NCBI GenBank assembly: GCA_947259885.1
Contig: CAMYNW010000030.1
Location: 1 to 34,259, forward strand
Length of the DNA: 34,259 nucleotides
Reading direction: 5' to 3'
Source: an uncultured Gammaproteobacteria bacterium
GTDB taxonomy: Bacteria; Pseudomonadota; Gammaproteobacteria; Arenicellales; Poriferihabitantaceae
The notes beneath the pieces are model-generated. The model made no database searches. It was given only the letters and a program-made list of their open reading frames with translations, and had not been told where the DNA came from. Shown piece by piece: positions 8,083 to 16,684 of this stretch (positions are counted from its first letter, which is position 1; the number at the start of each line of letters is the position of its first letter). The translations under genes were made by a program, and so were the position numbers.

Positions 8083-9621
8083 CTAAGCAACAGGGATTGT
8101 CGAAACCTTTTTAGTGAACTCTTTTAAGAACCAGTCACCCAGCGATTGGGCCAAACTTTGCCCGCCATGCAATCCCAGTTTGGTACGTCGCACCAGTATA
8201 TCTTCAGCACTCATGGCCAACTCGTTCTCTATTAAATAGCTCACCTCTGCCTGGTATAGACCGGCACCAAAATGCTGCCCAAGCTCATTCATCGATCTTG
8301 CCCTAGAAAGAATATGATCAATTCGTGTTCCGTAATTTCGCGCCAGTCGCGTGACAAGAAATTTATCGCACCACGGGTAGCGTGATTTACATTCTGCTTC
8401 AAAACCTGCGTAGTCAGCAGCGTCAAAGTCACCACCGGGCAGCACTCCCGTCGTCGTCCACGCGCCGCTATCAGCCCTAAGTGGATTCGCCAGCATATCC
8501 ATCACTTCTTCAGATAATCTTCTGAATGTGGTCAGTTTTCCTCCATAGATTGACACTAACGGAGGACCTTCATTGTCTATGTGCAACACATAATCGCGGG
8601 TTGTCTTGCTGGCGTTCGCCTTGGCGTCGTCAAATAGAGGGCGTACCCCCGCGTATTTTGCCACCACATCATCAGGGGTCAGTTCTCGAGCAAAATATTG
8701 ATTAGCGCTATGACAAAGGTAGTCGATTTCCTCGTCGCTCACCGTTACCTGGGCGGGATCCGATTCAATTTCAACGTCGGTGGTTCCCAACAGAGTGAAG
8801 TCGGATTCATAAGGAATTGCGAACAGGATACGATCATCTTTATTCTGAAAGATGTAAGCGTAATTATGTTCGAATAATGACGGCACGATAATATGGCTGC
8901 CCTTGACCAGCCTGATCCCGTGGGCTGACTGGCTGCCAGGATCAAGCCCCGCCACCTGCTCAACCCATGGACCTGCTGCATTAACTATCGCTCGGGCATG
9001 CACTTTGATCAGTTCAGAACTCTCCCGCAATTCTAAGGTGGCCTCCCACTGATCTTGATTCCGAAGAAGACCGGCGCAACGGGTGCGAGTCATCACTACC
9101 GCCCCACGTTCCTTGGCGTCCATCGCATTCAGCACCACCATCCGAGCATCCTGCACCCAGCAATCGGAATACTCAAAGCCGTGGGTAAACTCAGGTTTAA
9201 GCACCCCGCCACTAACGTGTTTGCGCAGGTCGACCCCATTTGAACCTGGCAAAAGAATTCGCTTGCCGAGATGGTCATAAAGAAAAAGCCCCAGCCGTAT
9301 CAACCAACGAGGACGAAGCGCACGATGATGGGGCAGGATAAATCGCATCGGCCAGATAATATGCGGCGCACTTCTCAACAATACTTCGCGCTCCCGCAAC
9401 GAATGTCTTACCAGCTTGAAGTCATAGTGCTCCAGGTATCGAAGACCACCATGAATCAACTTGGTGCTGGACGAAGAAGTATATTGAGCCAGGTCATCCT
9501 GTTCACACAATGCTACCGACAGCCCCCTGCCAGCGGCATCCCTGGCCACTCCCGTACCGTTGATACCACCACCTATGACCAACAGGTCGACGGATAGCAC
9601 GGATTTATCTTGTTGATACAA
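8083..9621 (-). CDS. glpD: Aerobic glycerol-3-phosphate dehydrogenase
   Basis: A 512-residue FAD-dependent membrane-associated enzyme that oxidises sn-glycerol 3-phosphate to dihydroxyacetone phosphate and feeds electrons to quinone. The N-terminal dinucleotide fold GGGINGTGVARDAAGRG (17-33) is followed by the family motif SSSSTKLIHGGLRYLE. The C-terminal helical domain after about residue 390 matches GlpD. It starts with TTG at 9621, chosen because TAGGAG lies 5 nt upstream. It is the last glp gene, 16 bp after glpU, and consumes the glycerol 3-phosphate made by the divergent glpK. Confidence 0.96.
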   Translation of the reverse strand: MYQQDKSVLSVDLLVIGGGINGTGVARDAAGRGLSVALCEQDDLAQYTSSSSTKLIHGGLRYLEHYDFKLVRHSLREREVLLRSAPHIIWPMRFILPHHRALRPRWLIRLGLFLYDHLGKRILLPGSNGVDLRKHVSGGVLKPEFTHGFEYSDCWVQDARMVVLNAMDAKERGAVVMTRTRCAGLLRNQDQWEATLELRESSELIKVHARAIVNAAGPWVEQVAGLDPGSQSAHGIRLVKGSHIIVPSLFEHNYAYIFQNKDDRILFAIPYESDFTLLGTTDVEIESDPAQVTVSDEEIDYLCHSANQYFARELTPDDVVAKYAGVRPLFDDAKANASKTTRDYVLHIDNEGPPLVSIYGGKLTTFRRLSEEVMDMLANPLRADSGAWTTTGVLPGGDFDAADYAGFEAECKSRYPWCDKFLVTRLARNYGTRIDHILSRARSMNELGQHFGAGLYQAEVSYLIENELAMSAEDILVRRTKLGLHGGQSLAQSLGDWFLKEFTKKVSTIPVA

Positions 9622-9626
9622 CCTGG

Positions 9627-9632
9627 CTCCTA
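9627..9632 (-). promoter_or_regulatory. Ribosome binding site fixing the TTG start of glpD
   Basis: TAGGAG on the minus strand, ending 5 nt before the TTG at 9621. It is a strong Shine-Dalgarno match and decides for this unusual start. Confidence 0.7.
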
Positions 9633-9637
9633 GCGAT

Positions 9638-9931
9638 TCAGACCCATTTGAATACCGCCATGGCGAACAGTAACGACACCACTACTGCCCCCCATAGTGG
9701 CGTTCCAAGCAGTCCAAGCCATGCCAGGTGAATAAAACCACTACCAAGATAAGAAATGAACAGGCGATCACCGCGGGTAGTGTCGATTCCAAGAATACCG
9801 CGACGCGGGGCGCCCCCCGGCCGCATCTTCTCCCAGATTGCCATGCAGGCAATGCTGAGCACGATAAAGCAAAAAAAGGCTACTGTAGGCCAGGTCCAGG
9901 CCATCCAGGATAAATCCAATGGATTATTCAT
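9638..9931 (-). CDS. glpU: GlpU-like small membrane protein (DUF2160 type)
   Basis: A 97-residue protein with about three hydrophobic segments (WTWPTVAFFCFIVLSIACMA, the region around GSGFIHLAWLGLLG, and VVSLLFAMAVF). Size, topology and position match GlpU/DUF2160 proteins, which in rhizobial glycerol transporter operons sit next to the permease genes. Its role in that system is not established; a small accessory membrane subunit is a reasonable inference. It begins 12 bp after glpQ and ends 16 bp before glpD. Confidence 0.75.
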   Translation of the reverse strand: MNNPLDLSWMAWTWPTVAFFCFIVLSIACMAIWEKMRPGGAPRRGILGIDTTRGDRLFISYLGSGFIHLAWLGLLGTPLWGAVVVSLLFAMAVFKWV

Positions 9932-9943
9932 CGCACGCCTCCA

Positions 9944-10744
9944 TCAGACCCTTCCCAGGGCAAAGCCTTTGGCAATGTAATTGCGCACAAAATAAATCAC
10001 GAATGCACCGGGAATAATGGTCAAAGTCCCGGCCGCGGCAAGCAATCCGAGCTCATACCCTGCAGTGCTGGCGGTACGCGTCATGGTCGCCGCGATGGGC
10101 TTGGCTTCAACCGAAGTCAGGGTTTTAGCCAGCAGCAGTTCAACCCAGGAGTACATAAAGCAGAAGAACATCGCGACGCCAATTCCTGCAGCTATGGTGG
10201 GAATGAATATGCGAATGAAGAAACGCCAAAAAGAGTAGCCGTCGAGATAGGCTGTTTCATCCAGCTCCTTAGGGACGCCTGACATAAATCCTTCTAATAT
10301 CCATACCGCAAGTGGAATGTTAAACAGGCAATGTGCTAACGCCACTGCGATATGAGTATCGAACAGGCCAGTGGCCGAATACAACTGGAAAAACGGTAAG
10401 GCGAATACCGCGGGCGGCGCCATGCGATTGGTGAGCAACCAAAAAAACAGGTGTTTGTCACCGAGAAATCGATAACGGCTGAACGCGTAGGCAGCCGGTA
10501 ATGCGACCGACACCGATATCACTGTATTGATCACCACATAGATCAGCGAATTGATGTAACCGTTGTACCAGGTTGGATCAGTAAAAATTTTTCGGTAGTT
10601 ATCGAGGGTGAACTCGATCGGCCACAGCGAAAACACACCCAATATTTCGTTTGTGGTCTTGAACGACATGCTGACCAGCCAGTAGATAGGCAGCAAAAGA
10701 AATAAAATGTACAGAGTGGTGATCAACAGTTTTTGGAATTTCAT
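9944..10744 (-). CDS. glpQ: Glycerol ABC transporter permease GlpQ
   Basis: A 266-residue inner-membrane permease of the carbohydrate type (MalG-like half) with six hydrophobic segments. The coupling-loop motif ETAYLDGYSFWRFFIRIFIP is the EAA loop that contacts the ATPases. It should pair with GlpP to form the glycerol channel. The assignment as glycerol permease, rather than a generic sugar permease, rests on the surrounding glpV/S/T/U/D/K/R genes. It starts 10 bp after glpP. Confidence 0.9.
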   Translation of the reverse strand: MKFQKLLITTLYILFLLLPIYWLVSMSFKTTNEILGVFSLWPIEFTLDNYRKIFTDPTWYNGYINSLIYVVINTVISVSVALPAAYAFSRYRFLGDKHLFFWLLTNRMAPPAVFALPFFQLYSATGLFDTHIAVALAHCLFNIPLAVWILEGFMSGVPKELDETAYLDGYSFWRFFIRIFIPTIAAGIGVAMFFCFMYSWVELLLAKTLTSVEAKPIAATMTRTASTAGYELGLLAAAGTLTIIPGAFVIYFVRNYIAKGFALGRV

Positions 10745-10754
10745 GATGGCCGTC

Positions 10755-11618
10755 CTATTGCTCTTCGTTCCGCATCATCGCGGTGTAGAACACCCAACAC
10801 ACCAACAGCACCATCAGGAAGTAAATCAACGACATGGCTGCAGCTGGACCTAGATCAAACTGTCCAAGCGCGATCTTGACCAGATCAATGGACAGGAATG
10901 TGGTGGTGTTGCCCGGACCACCTCCGGTCAGCACGAACGGTTCGGTATAGATCATGAAACTATCCATGAAGCGAAGCAGTATCGCAATGGTTAACACGCG
11001 TTTTAACTTTGGCAATTGGATATAGCGGAACACCGACCAGCTGCTAGCGCCGTCGATTCTGGCCGCCTGATAGTAGGCATCTGGAATCGAACATAATCCG
11101 GCGTAGGTCAGCAGGACCACGAGGGACGTCCAGTGCCAAACGTCCATCAACACGGTAGTACTCCAGGCCGCCACGGGCTGCTGGGTAAAATTGTAGTCGA
11201 TGCCGAGACCGTTGATCATTCTGCCCAACAAACCAATATCGGGCAGCGCAAAAATATTCCACATCGCCCCGACCACGTTCCAGGGGATTAAAAGCGGAAG
11301 CGCCATTAATACCAGACACACCGACACCCAGGGTCCCTTTCTTGGCATGCATAGCGCTACGGCAATTCCCAGTGGCACTTCAATAATCAGAATCATGCCG
11401 GTAAAAGCCAGCTGCCTTAGCAGCGATGCATGGAACCGTTCGGAGGTCAGCACCTGCTCGAACCAGCCGACGCCATGCCAGAAAAACAAGTTATTACCGA
11501 ATGTCTCCTGGACTGAATAGTTGACCACGGTCATCAGCGGTATCAGCGCATTGAACGCCACCAGAACTACCACCGGCACTACCAACCACCACGCTCGTTG
11601 ATTACTGATCTTGTTCAT
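10755..11618 (-). CDS. glpP: Glycerol ABC transporter permease GlpP
   Basis: A 287-residue MalF/UgpA-like inner-membrane permease with six hydrophobic segments. The EAA loop is QAARIDGASSWSVFRYIQLP. The start overlaps the end of glpT by 4 bp, suggesting translational coupling. It is predicted to form the heterodimeric glycerol pore with GlpQ; specificity is inferred from the operon. Confidence 0.9.
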   Translation of the reverse strand: MNKISNQRAWWLVVPVVVLVAFNALIPLMTVVNYSVQETFGNNLFFWHGVGWFEQVLTSERFHASLLRQLAFTGMILIIEVPLGIAVALCMPRKGPWVSVCLVLMALPLLIPWNVVGAMWNIFALPDIGLLGRMINGLGIDYNFTQQPVAAWSTTVLMDVWHWTSLVVLLTYAGLCSIPDAYYQAARIDGASSWSVFRYIQLPKLKRVLTIAILLRFMDSFMIYTEPFVLTGGGPGNTTTFLSIDLVKIALGQFDLGPAAAMSLIYFLMVLLVCWVFYTAMMRNEEQ

Positions 11619-12694
11619 GGCGTGACCTCTTCAGTCTCCACCATCCAGCCATCACGATAGAGCCGGGTATGGTCGAGGTCGAAACAGATCCGGGGATTTT
11701 CCACAGGAATATCTTGCCCCTCGTCAACGATCATCTTAAGTATATGGCCATCTGTTTCGACTTCCGCGACCTTGTACCGCCCAAGATCATCGACCTTGTT
11801 CAGGTTCACTGGAATTCCTACTTTATCAAAGTAGACGAACTCCGGTCGCACGCCGACCTGGAATTGCTCGCTATGCGTTTCTTTTTTTTCGGCAATACCA
11901 AGCGCATTACCCAAACAATGCGCCATCCGATCAACGTTCTCGCACGGCAATAAATTCATTCCGGGAGAACCAATGAAATGCCCTACAAATGTATGCTTCG
12001 GCTCTTCGAATAATTCTACCGGGGTGCCAACCTGAACCACCCTGCCCTCGTACATCACTACTACGGTTTCAGCGAAAGTCAGCGCTTCGGTCTGATCGTG
12101 GGTCACATAGATCATGGTGGTTCCGACTTGTTGGTGAAGCTGTTTGAGCTTTGAACGGAGCTGCCACTTCAGGTGCGGATCGATCACCGTGAGTGGCTCA
12201 TCAAACATGATCACATTCACATCCGGGCGAACCAAGCCACGTCCCAGGGATATCTTCTGTTTGCCGTCAGCAGTCAGCCCCGCAGCTCGATTATTAAGGC
12301 TTTCAGTTAAATCCAGCATTTCAGCAATTTCTTTCACCCGAGGCTCTATGTCGCTGTCTTTCATGCCGCGATTACGCAATGGAAAGGCCAAATTCTGGTA
12401 AACCGTCATGGTGTCGTACACAACAGGAAACTGAAAAACCTGCGCGATATGGCGGTCTATGGTAGCCACCTGGGTCATATCTTTTTCGTCAAATAACACA
12501 CTGCCCTCGGTAGGAGTCAGCAAACCGGAAATGATATTAAGTAAGGTGGTCTTGCCACAGCCCGAAGGCCCTAAAAGAGCATATGCGCCGCCGTCCTCCC
12601 AGACCTGATTGACCTCTTCGAGAGCCCATACCTGGGCTTCCCCTTTTGATGCCGGGTAGCTGTGGCGGATATTTTTAAGTTCGATTCTCGCCAT
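11615..12694 (-). CDS. glpT: Glycerol ABC transporter ATPase GlpT (degenerate signature motif)
   Basis: A 359-residue ATPase with intact Walker A GPSGCGKTT (42-50), Walker B VIMFDEP (161-167) and H-loop His199 in VTHDQTEA. The ABC signature is degenerate: where LSGGQ is expected it reads LTADGKQK (140-147). A TOBE/OB-like domain follows from about 235. It should dimerise with GlpS, encoded 2 bp upstream. In an ABC dimer each ATP is held by the Walker motifs of one subunit and the signature of the other, so GlpT's working Walker/H-loop side would pair with the intact signature of GlpS. Confidence 0.92.
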   Translation of the reverse strand: MARIELKNIRHSYPASKGEAQVWALEEVNQVWEDGGAYALLGPSGCGKTTLLNIISGLLTPTEGSVLFDEKDMTQVATIDRHIAQVFQFPVVYDTMTVYQNLAFPLRNRGMKDSDIEPRVKEIAEMLDLTESLNNRAAGLTADGKQKISLGRGLVRPDVNVIMFDEPLTVIDPHLKWQLRSKLKQLHQQVGTTMIYVTHDQTEALTFAETVVVMYEGRVVQVGTPVELFEEPKHTFVGHFIGSPGMNLLPCENVDRMAHCLGNALGIAEKKETHSEQFQVGVRPEFVYFDKVGIPVNLNKVDDLGRYKVAEVETDGHILKMIVDEGQDIPVENPRICFDLDHTRLYRDGWMVETEEVTP

Positions 12695-12696
12695 AG

Positions 12697-13764
12697 TCAG
12701 CCCCGGATCAATTGCTGCTGTTGATCGAAGTAAAGGCAGCGGTCCACCTGCATGTAGATTTCGGTATGGTCGCCACTGTCAAAAGGATGAATGCCGTGGC
12801 ATTCCGATACCCAGTCGTTTCCATCCACATCGACGTGAATAACACTCTCGGAACCACTCAGTTCGGCGATCTTGACTTTAGCGTCGATCCGAATGGAGCC
12901 GGATTTGTCGGCATTCAGCAGCAGGTGATGCGGTCTAATGGCCATGGTGTATATATTGTCCTGCAGACCGCGCAAAGATCGAGGCGCTAACCACGAAACT
13001 TTTTGGTTGAGGAAAAATCGTCCACCCTGCTTACGCACTTCGGCGGTATTTATAGGCGGATCGGAAAACACCCTGGCGCTGGTCAGATTATCAGGGAGTC
13101 GATAGCCCTCTGAGGTGACACCATACTGACTGACCCGACCCTGATGAAGAGTGGCGGTATGACCACCAAGCATCAGAGCCTCCATCGGTTCAGTTGTCGA
13201 ATACACAACCGTCGATCCGGTATCCGCAAAAAGCTTGGGCATTTCATCGCGGAGTTCTTCCCGCAATTTATAGTCAAGATTTGCCAACGGCTCGTCCAAC
13301 AATACCAGCTTGGAATCCTTTACCAGCGCTCTTGCAATGGCGATACGTTGCTGTTGGCCGCCTGAAAGTTCCGAAGGATAACGCCCTAAAAGATTATCGA
13401 GCTTGAGCAGCCCGGCGATCTTCTCCACTTTTTTCTTAATCTCTGCACTGGACACGCGCGCCACTTTTAGTGGTGAAGCAATGTTGCTGAAGACATTGAA
13501 GTTCGGGTAATTAATAAACTGTTGATACACCATGGATACGCTGCGCTTCTGCACTGGCACACCAGTGACATTTTTACCCTCGAACCAGATTTCCCCTGAA
13601 CTCGGCGCCTCCAGTCCAGCCATCAATCGCAGCAGGGTGGTTTTTCCACTCAAGGTTGTACCGAGCAGCACATTGAAACCGCCTTGTTCGAGTCGCAGGT
13701 CAGTTTCGTAGATGTGCGTATCACTATCGACGCGTTTGACTACCTGTCGGAACTCAATGGACAT
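12697..13764 (-). CDS. glpS: Glycerol ABC transporter ATPase GlpS (no H-loop histidine)
   Basis: A 355-residue ATPase. Walker A is atypical (GTTLSGKTT, 35-43), the signature is canonical (LSGGQQQR, 133-140) and Walker B is LVLLDEP (153-159). At the H-loop, where VTHD is normal, it reads STTE, with Thr191 in place of the histidine. It therefore has a poor hydrolysing side but a good signature, the mirror image of GlpT. It lies between glpR (4 bp away) and glpT (2 bp away) in the glycerol operon, and energises GlpPQ as a GlpS/GlpT heterodimer. Confidence 0.92.
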   Translation of the reverse strand: MSIEFRQVVKRVDSDTHIYETDLRLEQGGFNVLLGTTLSGKTTLLRLMAGLEAPSSGEIWFEGKNVTGVPVQKRSVSMVYQQFINYPNFNVFSNIASPLKVARVSSAEIKKKVEKIAGLLKLDNLLGRYPSELSGGQQQRIAIARALVKDSKLVLLDEPLANLDYKLREELRDEMPKLFADTGSTVVYSTTEPMEALMLGGHTATLHQGRVSQYGVTSEGYRLPDNLTSARVFSDPPINTAEVRKQGGRFFLNQKVSWLAPRSLRGLQDNIYTMAIRPHHLLLNADKSGSIRIDAKVKIAELSGSESVIHVDVDGNDWVSECHGIHPFDSGDHTEIYMQVDRCLYFDQQQQLIRG

Positions 13765-13768
13765 TGAA

Positions 13769-14584
13769 TTAATTCCCTGTTACTGATGAAGTCATAATAG
13801 CTTCTACATCACCATGATGACATGCTTCCATGAATTGGGGCTGTGGCGTTTTGTCGGTTATAAAGAAATCGACCTGATTAATGCTTCCAAGTCTGGCAGG
13901 TGCCTTGCGTTCAAATTTAGAACTATCTGAAACAAGGATAGCAGATCGCGCATTGTTGATGATCGCCTGGGTGACTTTTACTTCTCGTACATCGAAGTCA
14001 AGTAAAGTGCCGTCCGCCTCTATCGCGGAGCAACCGATGATCGCGTAGTCCACTTTAAACTGGTTTACGAAATCCTCTGTAGCATCGCCCACAATCCCGC
14101 CGTCTTCATGTCGCACCAACCCACCTGCGGTCATTACCTTTATCGACTTATTGCGTCTGAGCGTATTAGCTATATTGATGTTATTGGTGATTACAAATAA
14201 TCCAAGGTGCTCGGTAAGATGCTGTGCAACACATTCAGTGGTAGTACCAATATTGATAAACAGCGAAGCGTCGTTCGGGATAATACTTGCCGCCAGCTTG
14301 CCAATGGCATCTTTGGCTTCGAAAGCTAAAAGACTGCGCGTGTGGTAATCGAGATTAACCAGCCGCTCCGACTCTGCAGCACCTCCGGGCGCCAGTGCCC
14401 CACCGTGTACTCGGAGTAAAAGACGAAGACTGCACAATATATTCAAATCCCGCCTGATGGTCTGTGGCGTAACCTTAAAAGATTTCGCCAACAAATCCAC
14501 TTGCCCTTTGCCCTCGGTTCGAATATGTGCCAACAGCGCCTGCTGTCGTTTACTAATCCGAATATCGTTGACCGATCGGTTCAT
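13769..14584 (-). CDS. glpR: DeoR-family repressor of glycerol genes
   Basis: A 271-residue transcriptional regulator. The N-terminal winged helix-turn-helix (VDLLAKSFKVTPQTIRRDLN) and the following RVHGG are the DeoR signature. The C-terminal part is a DeoR sensor domain that normally binds a phosphorylated sugar (INIGTTTECVAQHL; VDYAIIGCSAIEADGTLLDF). Glycerol 3-phosphate as inducer is inferred from E. coli GlpR. The ATG at 14584 is used; the frame runs open to a TTG at 14644, but that extension has no family similarity. The gene sits between glpV and glpS, so it is probably expressed with the genes it controls. Confidence 0.88.
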   Translation of the reverse strand: MNRSVNDIRISKRQQALLAHIRTEGKGQVDLLAKSFKVTPQTIRRDLNILCSLRLLLRVHGGALAPGGAAESERLVNLDYHTRSLLAFEAKDAIGKLAASIIPNDASLFINIGTTTECVAQHLTEHLGLFVITNNINIANTLRRNKSIKVMTAGGLVRHEDGGIVGDATEDFVNQFKVDYAIIGCSAIEADGTLLDFDVREVKVTQAIINNARSAILVSDSSKFERKAPARLGSINQVDFFITDKTPQPQFMEACHHGDVEAIMTSSVTGN

Positions 14585-14666
14585 AAGGATCTGAATACTG
14601 ATAATAAGATGCTGTGCAGGTCGACCGAGGACGACCTGCACCAACTTAGCAGTTATTAACCAGAGG

Positions 14667-16394
14667 CTACTGCCAACTCTTAATCAAATCATCATAGGCG
14701 ATGGTTTCACCCTGGGGCTTCTCATCCACTTTAGGTTTTGGGGAGCCTTCCTGATCGAGCCAGAATTGCGGATCCTTGGGTTCATTCAATCTTGGACCAC
14801 AGCCACCATAAACATTAGCAGCTTCATCGGCTACCTGCATCCTGGCCATCGTCACGTCCATCTCTTCGGCCAATCGATCCATGGCTTCCTGGGGAGTAAA
14901 CGCACCTGAGTTCACGTCACCAATTTGTTGCCACCAGATCTGGGCAAGCTTCGGATAATCAGGTACGTTAACACCGGTAGGTGACCAGCGCACACGATCC
15001 GGTGAACGATAGAATTCAACTAAGCCTCCCAGCTTGGGCGCTCTCTCGGTAAACGAGGCATGTCGGATGTCGCTGTCCCGAATCGGGGTTAAACCAACAT
15101 GGGTTTTCTTCAAAGACACCGTTTTAGAAACCGCGAATTGGGCGAACAGCCACGCCGCTTTGCGACGATCAACTGGAGTGGATTTGAACAAGGTCCAGGA
15201 TCCAGCGTCCTGATATCCAAGCTTCTGACCATCTACCCAGTATGGACCGTGTGGTGAAGGCGCCATCCTCCAAAGTGGATTGCCCTCGTCATCGACAGTG
15301 TTATTGCCTTCACTCTTTGGCGCCACCATTGAAGCTGTAAATGCGGTGTACCAGAAAATCTGCTGGGCCACATTACCTTGAGACAGTGCCGGCAAAGACT
15401 GATAAAAGTCATAACTTGCAGCGCCTGGAGGGGCATACTGACGCAACCATTCGTCCCACTTTCGAATTGCATAAACCGCCGCCGGCCCGTTAGCAGCACC
15501 GCCGCGTGAAACGCTGGCGCCCACCGGATTACAAGTGCCTGCCTCCATGCGGATGCCCCACTCGTCTACCGGTATACCGTTCGGTAATCCTTTACTTCCA
15601 GCACCTGCCATCGAAAGCCAGGCGTCGGTCATGCGCCACCCGAGGTCAGGAGCACGCTTGCCATAATCCATGTGACCATAGACTTGTACGCCGTCAATTT
15701 CTTTAACGTGGACGCTGAAGAATTCGGCAATGTCTTCGTACGCCGACCAGTTCACCGGTACCCCAAGGTCGTATCCGTATATCTCCTTGAACTGCGCCTG
15801 TAGTTCGGGTCTAGAGAACCAGTCGTGACGGAACCAGTAAAGGTTCGCAAACTGCTGATCCGGTAACTGATAGAGCTTGCCGTCCGGGCCAGTAGTAAAA
15901 GATATCCCCATAAAGTCTTCAGTATCGAGGCCGGGATTGGTGACATCCGAGCCTTCTCCCGCCATCCAGTCTGTCAGATTTACCGCCAGCTGCAGTCGAG
16001 AGTGGGTACCAATCAAGTCCGAATCATTGATGTATGCATCGTATAGATTACGACCTGTCTGCATCTGCGTTTGCACCGCCTGGACCACCTCGCCCTCTCC
16101 AAGCAACTGATGGTTGACCTTTATTCCGGTAATCTCCTCAAAAGCCTGCGTCAGCACTTTCGACTCATACTCATGGGTTGGAATTGTTTCAGACAACACA
16201 TTTATTTCCATTCCTTTGAACGGCTCAGCCGCTTTGATGAACCATTCCATTTCCTTCATCTGATCTTCTTTTGATAAGGTGGAAGGCTGAAATTCATCGT
16301 TGATCCATTTCTCCGCTTCTGCCGCCCCGGCATAGGCCGATCCCTGGAACACGAATGTCGCCAGTGTAGCGGCGACAACGATCTTTATTCTCAT
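14667..16394 (-). CDS. glpV: Glycerol ABC transporter substrate-binding protein
   Basis: A 575-residue secreted binding protein, large for this class but as expected for GlpV. Residues 1-22 form a clear signal peptide (MRIKIVVAATLATFVFQGSA then YA). The rest has the extracellular solute-binding type 1 fold, with segments such as MEINVLSETIPTHEYE and DGKLYQLPDQQFANLYWFRH. The ATG at 16394 is fixed by AGAGGAG 8 nt upstream; a longer frame to 16460 would bury the signal peptide. It is the first gene of the minus-strand operon, here preceding glpR, whereas in the rhizobial operon glpV comes after the permeases. Confidence 0.92.
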   Translation of the reverse strand: MRIKIVVAATLATFVFQGSAYAGAAEAEKWINDEFQPSTLSKEDQMKEMEWFIKAAEPFKGMEINVLSETIPTHEYESKVLTQAFEEITGIKVNHQLLGEGEVVQAVQTQMQTGRNLYDAYINDSDLIGTHSRLQLAVNLTDWMAGEGSDVTNPGLDTEDFMGISFTTGPDGKLYQLPDQQFANLYWFRHDWFSRPELQAQFKEIYGYDLGVPVNWSAYEDIAEFFSVHVKEIDGVQVYGHMDYGKRAPDLGWRMTDAWLSMAGAGSKGLPNGIPVDEWGIRMEAGTCNPVGASVSRGGAANGPAAVYAIRKWDEWLRQYAPPGAASYDFYQSLPALSQGNVAQQIFWYTAFTASMVAPKSEGNNTVDDEGNPLWRMAPSPHGPYWVDGQKLGYQDAGSWTLFKSTPVDRRKAAWLFAQFAVSKTVSLKKTHVGLTPIRDSDIRHASFTERAPKLGGLVEFYRSPDRVRWSPTGVNVPDYPKLAQIWWQQIGDVNSGAFTPQEAMDRLAEEMDVTMARMQVADEAANVYGGCGPRLNEPKDPQFWLDQEGSPKPKVDEKPQGETIAYDDLIKSWQ

Positions 16395-16402
16395 GTTTAT
16401 TA

Positions 16403-16409
16403 CTCCTCT
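16403..16409 (-). promoter_or_regulatory. Ribosome binding site fixing the glpV start
   Basis: AGAGGAG on the minus strand, 8 nt before the ATG at 16394. It selects the start that gives a proper signal peptide. Confidence 0.7.
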
Positions 16410-16432
16410 TGGTGATGTGGTTGAGCCACCGA

Positions 16433-16448
16433 CATCCGCCGGCGGATG
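16433..16448. repeat. 16-bp perfect palindrome in the glpV leader
   Basis: CATCCGCCGGCGGATG is its own reverse complement. It lies 39-54 bp upstream of the glpV start. A second small inverted repeat, GTGG-ttgag-CCAC (16417-16429), lies between it and the ribosome site. In DNA it could be an operator; in RNA it would fold as a 6-bp stem with a CCGG loop. Confidence 0.55.
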
Positions 16449-16577
16449 GTTGTATTTCAACCGGAAGAGGCTAACATAGGAAATCCAGAATACGCAATCA
16501 GTGACTTTTTCAAATGAACATTTTATACCTGTATTTTTTCGTTTCTACTTGAAAACTTCTGCTTTATGATTACAAAT

Positions 16578-16602
16578 CAATAAGCTCAATCAGATTATTG
16601 AG
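16578..16602. promoter_or_regulatory. Candidate regulator binding site upstream of glpK
   Basis: Two interleaved inverted repeats: CAATAA-11-TTATTG (16578-16600) and CTCAAT-6-ATTGAG (16585-16602). They lie 83 bp and more before glpK, in the AT-rich centre of the divergent region. Binding by GlpR is inference. Confidence 0.35.
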
Positions 16603-16684
16603 GTAGTTGATGGAAACGTATATTGCGCAGGCATATGCTAGTCACTGCCTTTTCTACAGTTCCCACTAACAATCACAGCACATC

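Larger units (their letters stand above)
16395..16684. promoter_or_regulatory. Divergent control region between glpV and glpK
   Basis: A 290-bp gene-free stretch between the two divergent glycerol units. The middle (about 16500-16605) is AT-rich and must hold both promoters. Inverted repeats that could bind GlpR are TTTTC/GAAAA (16536-16540 and 16551-16555) and the overlapping pair at 16578-16602. The glpV side is GC-rich and contains hairpins in its leader. I could not assign -35/-10 boxes with confidence. Confidence 0.6.
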
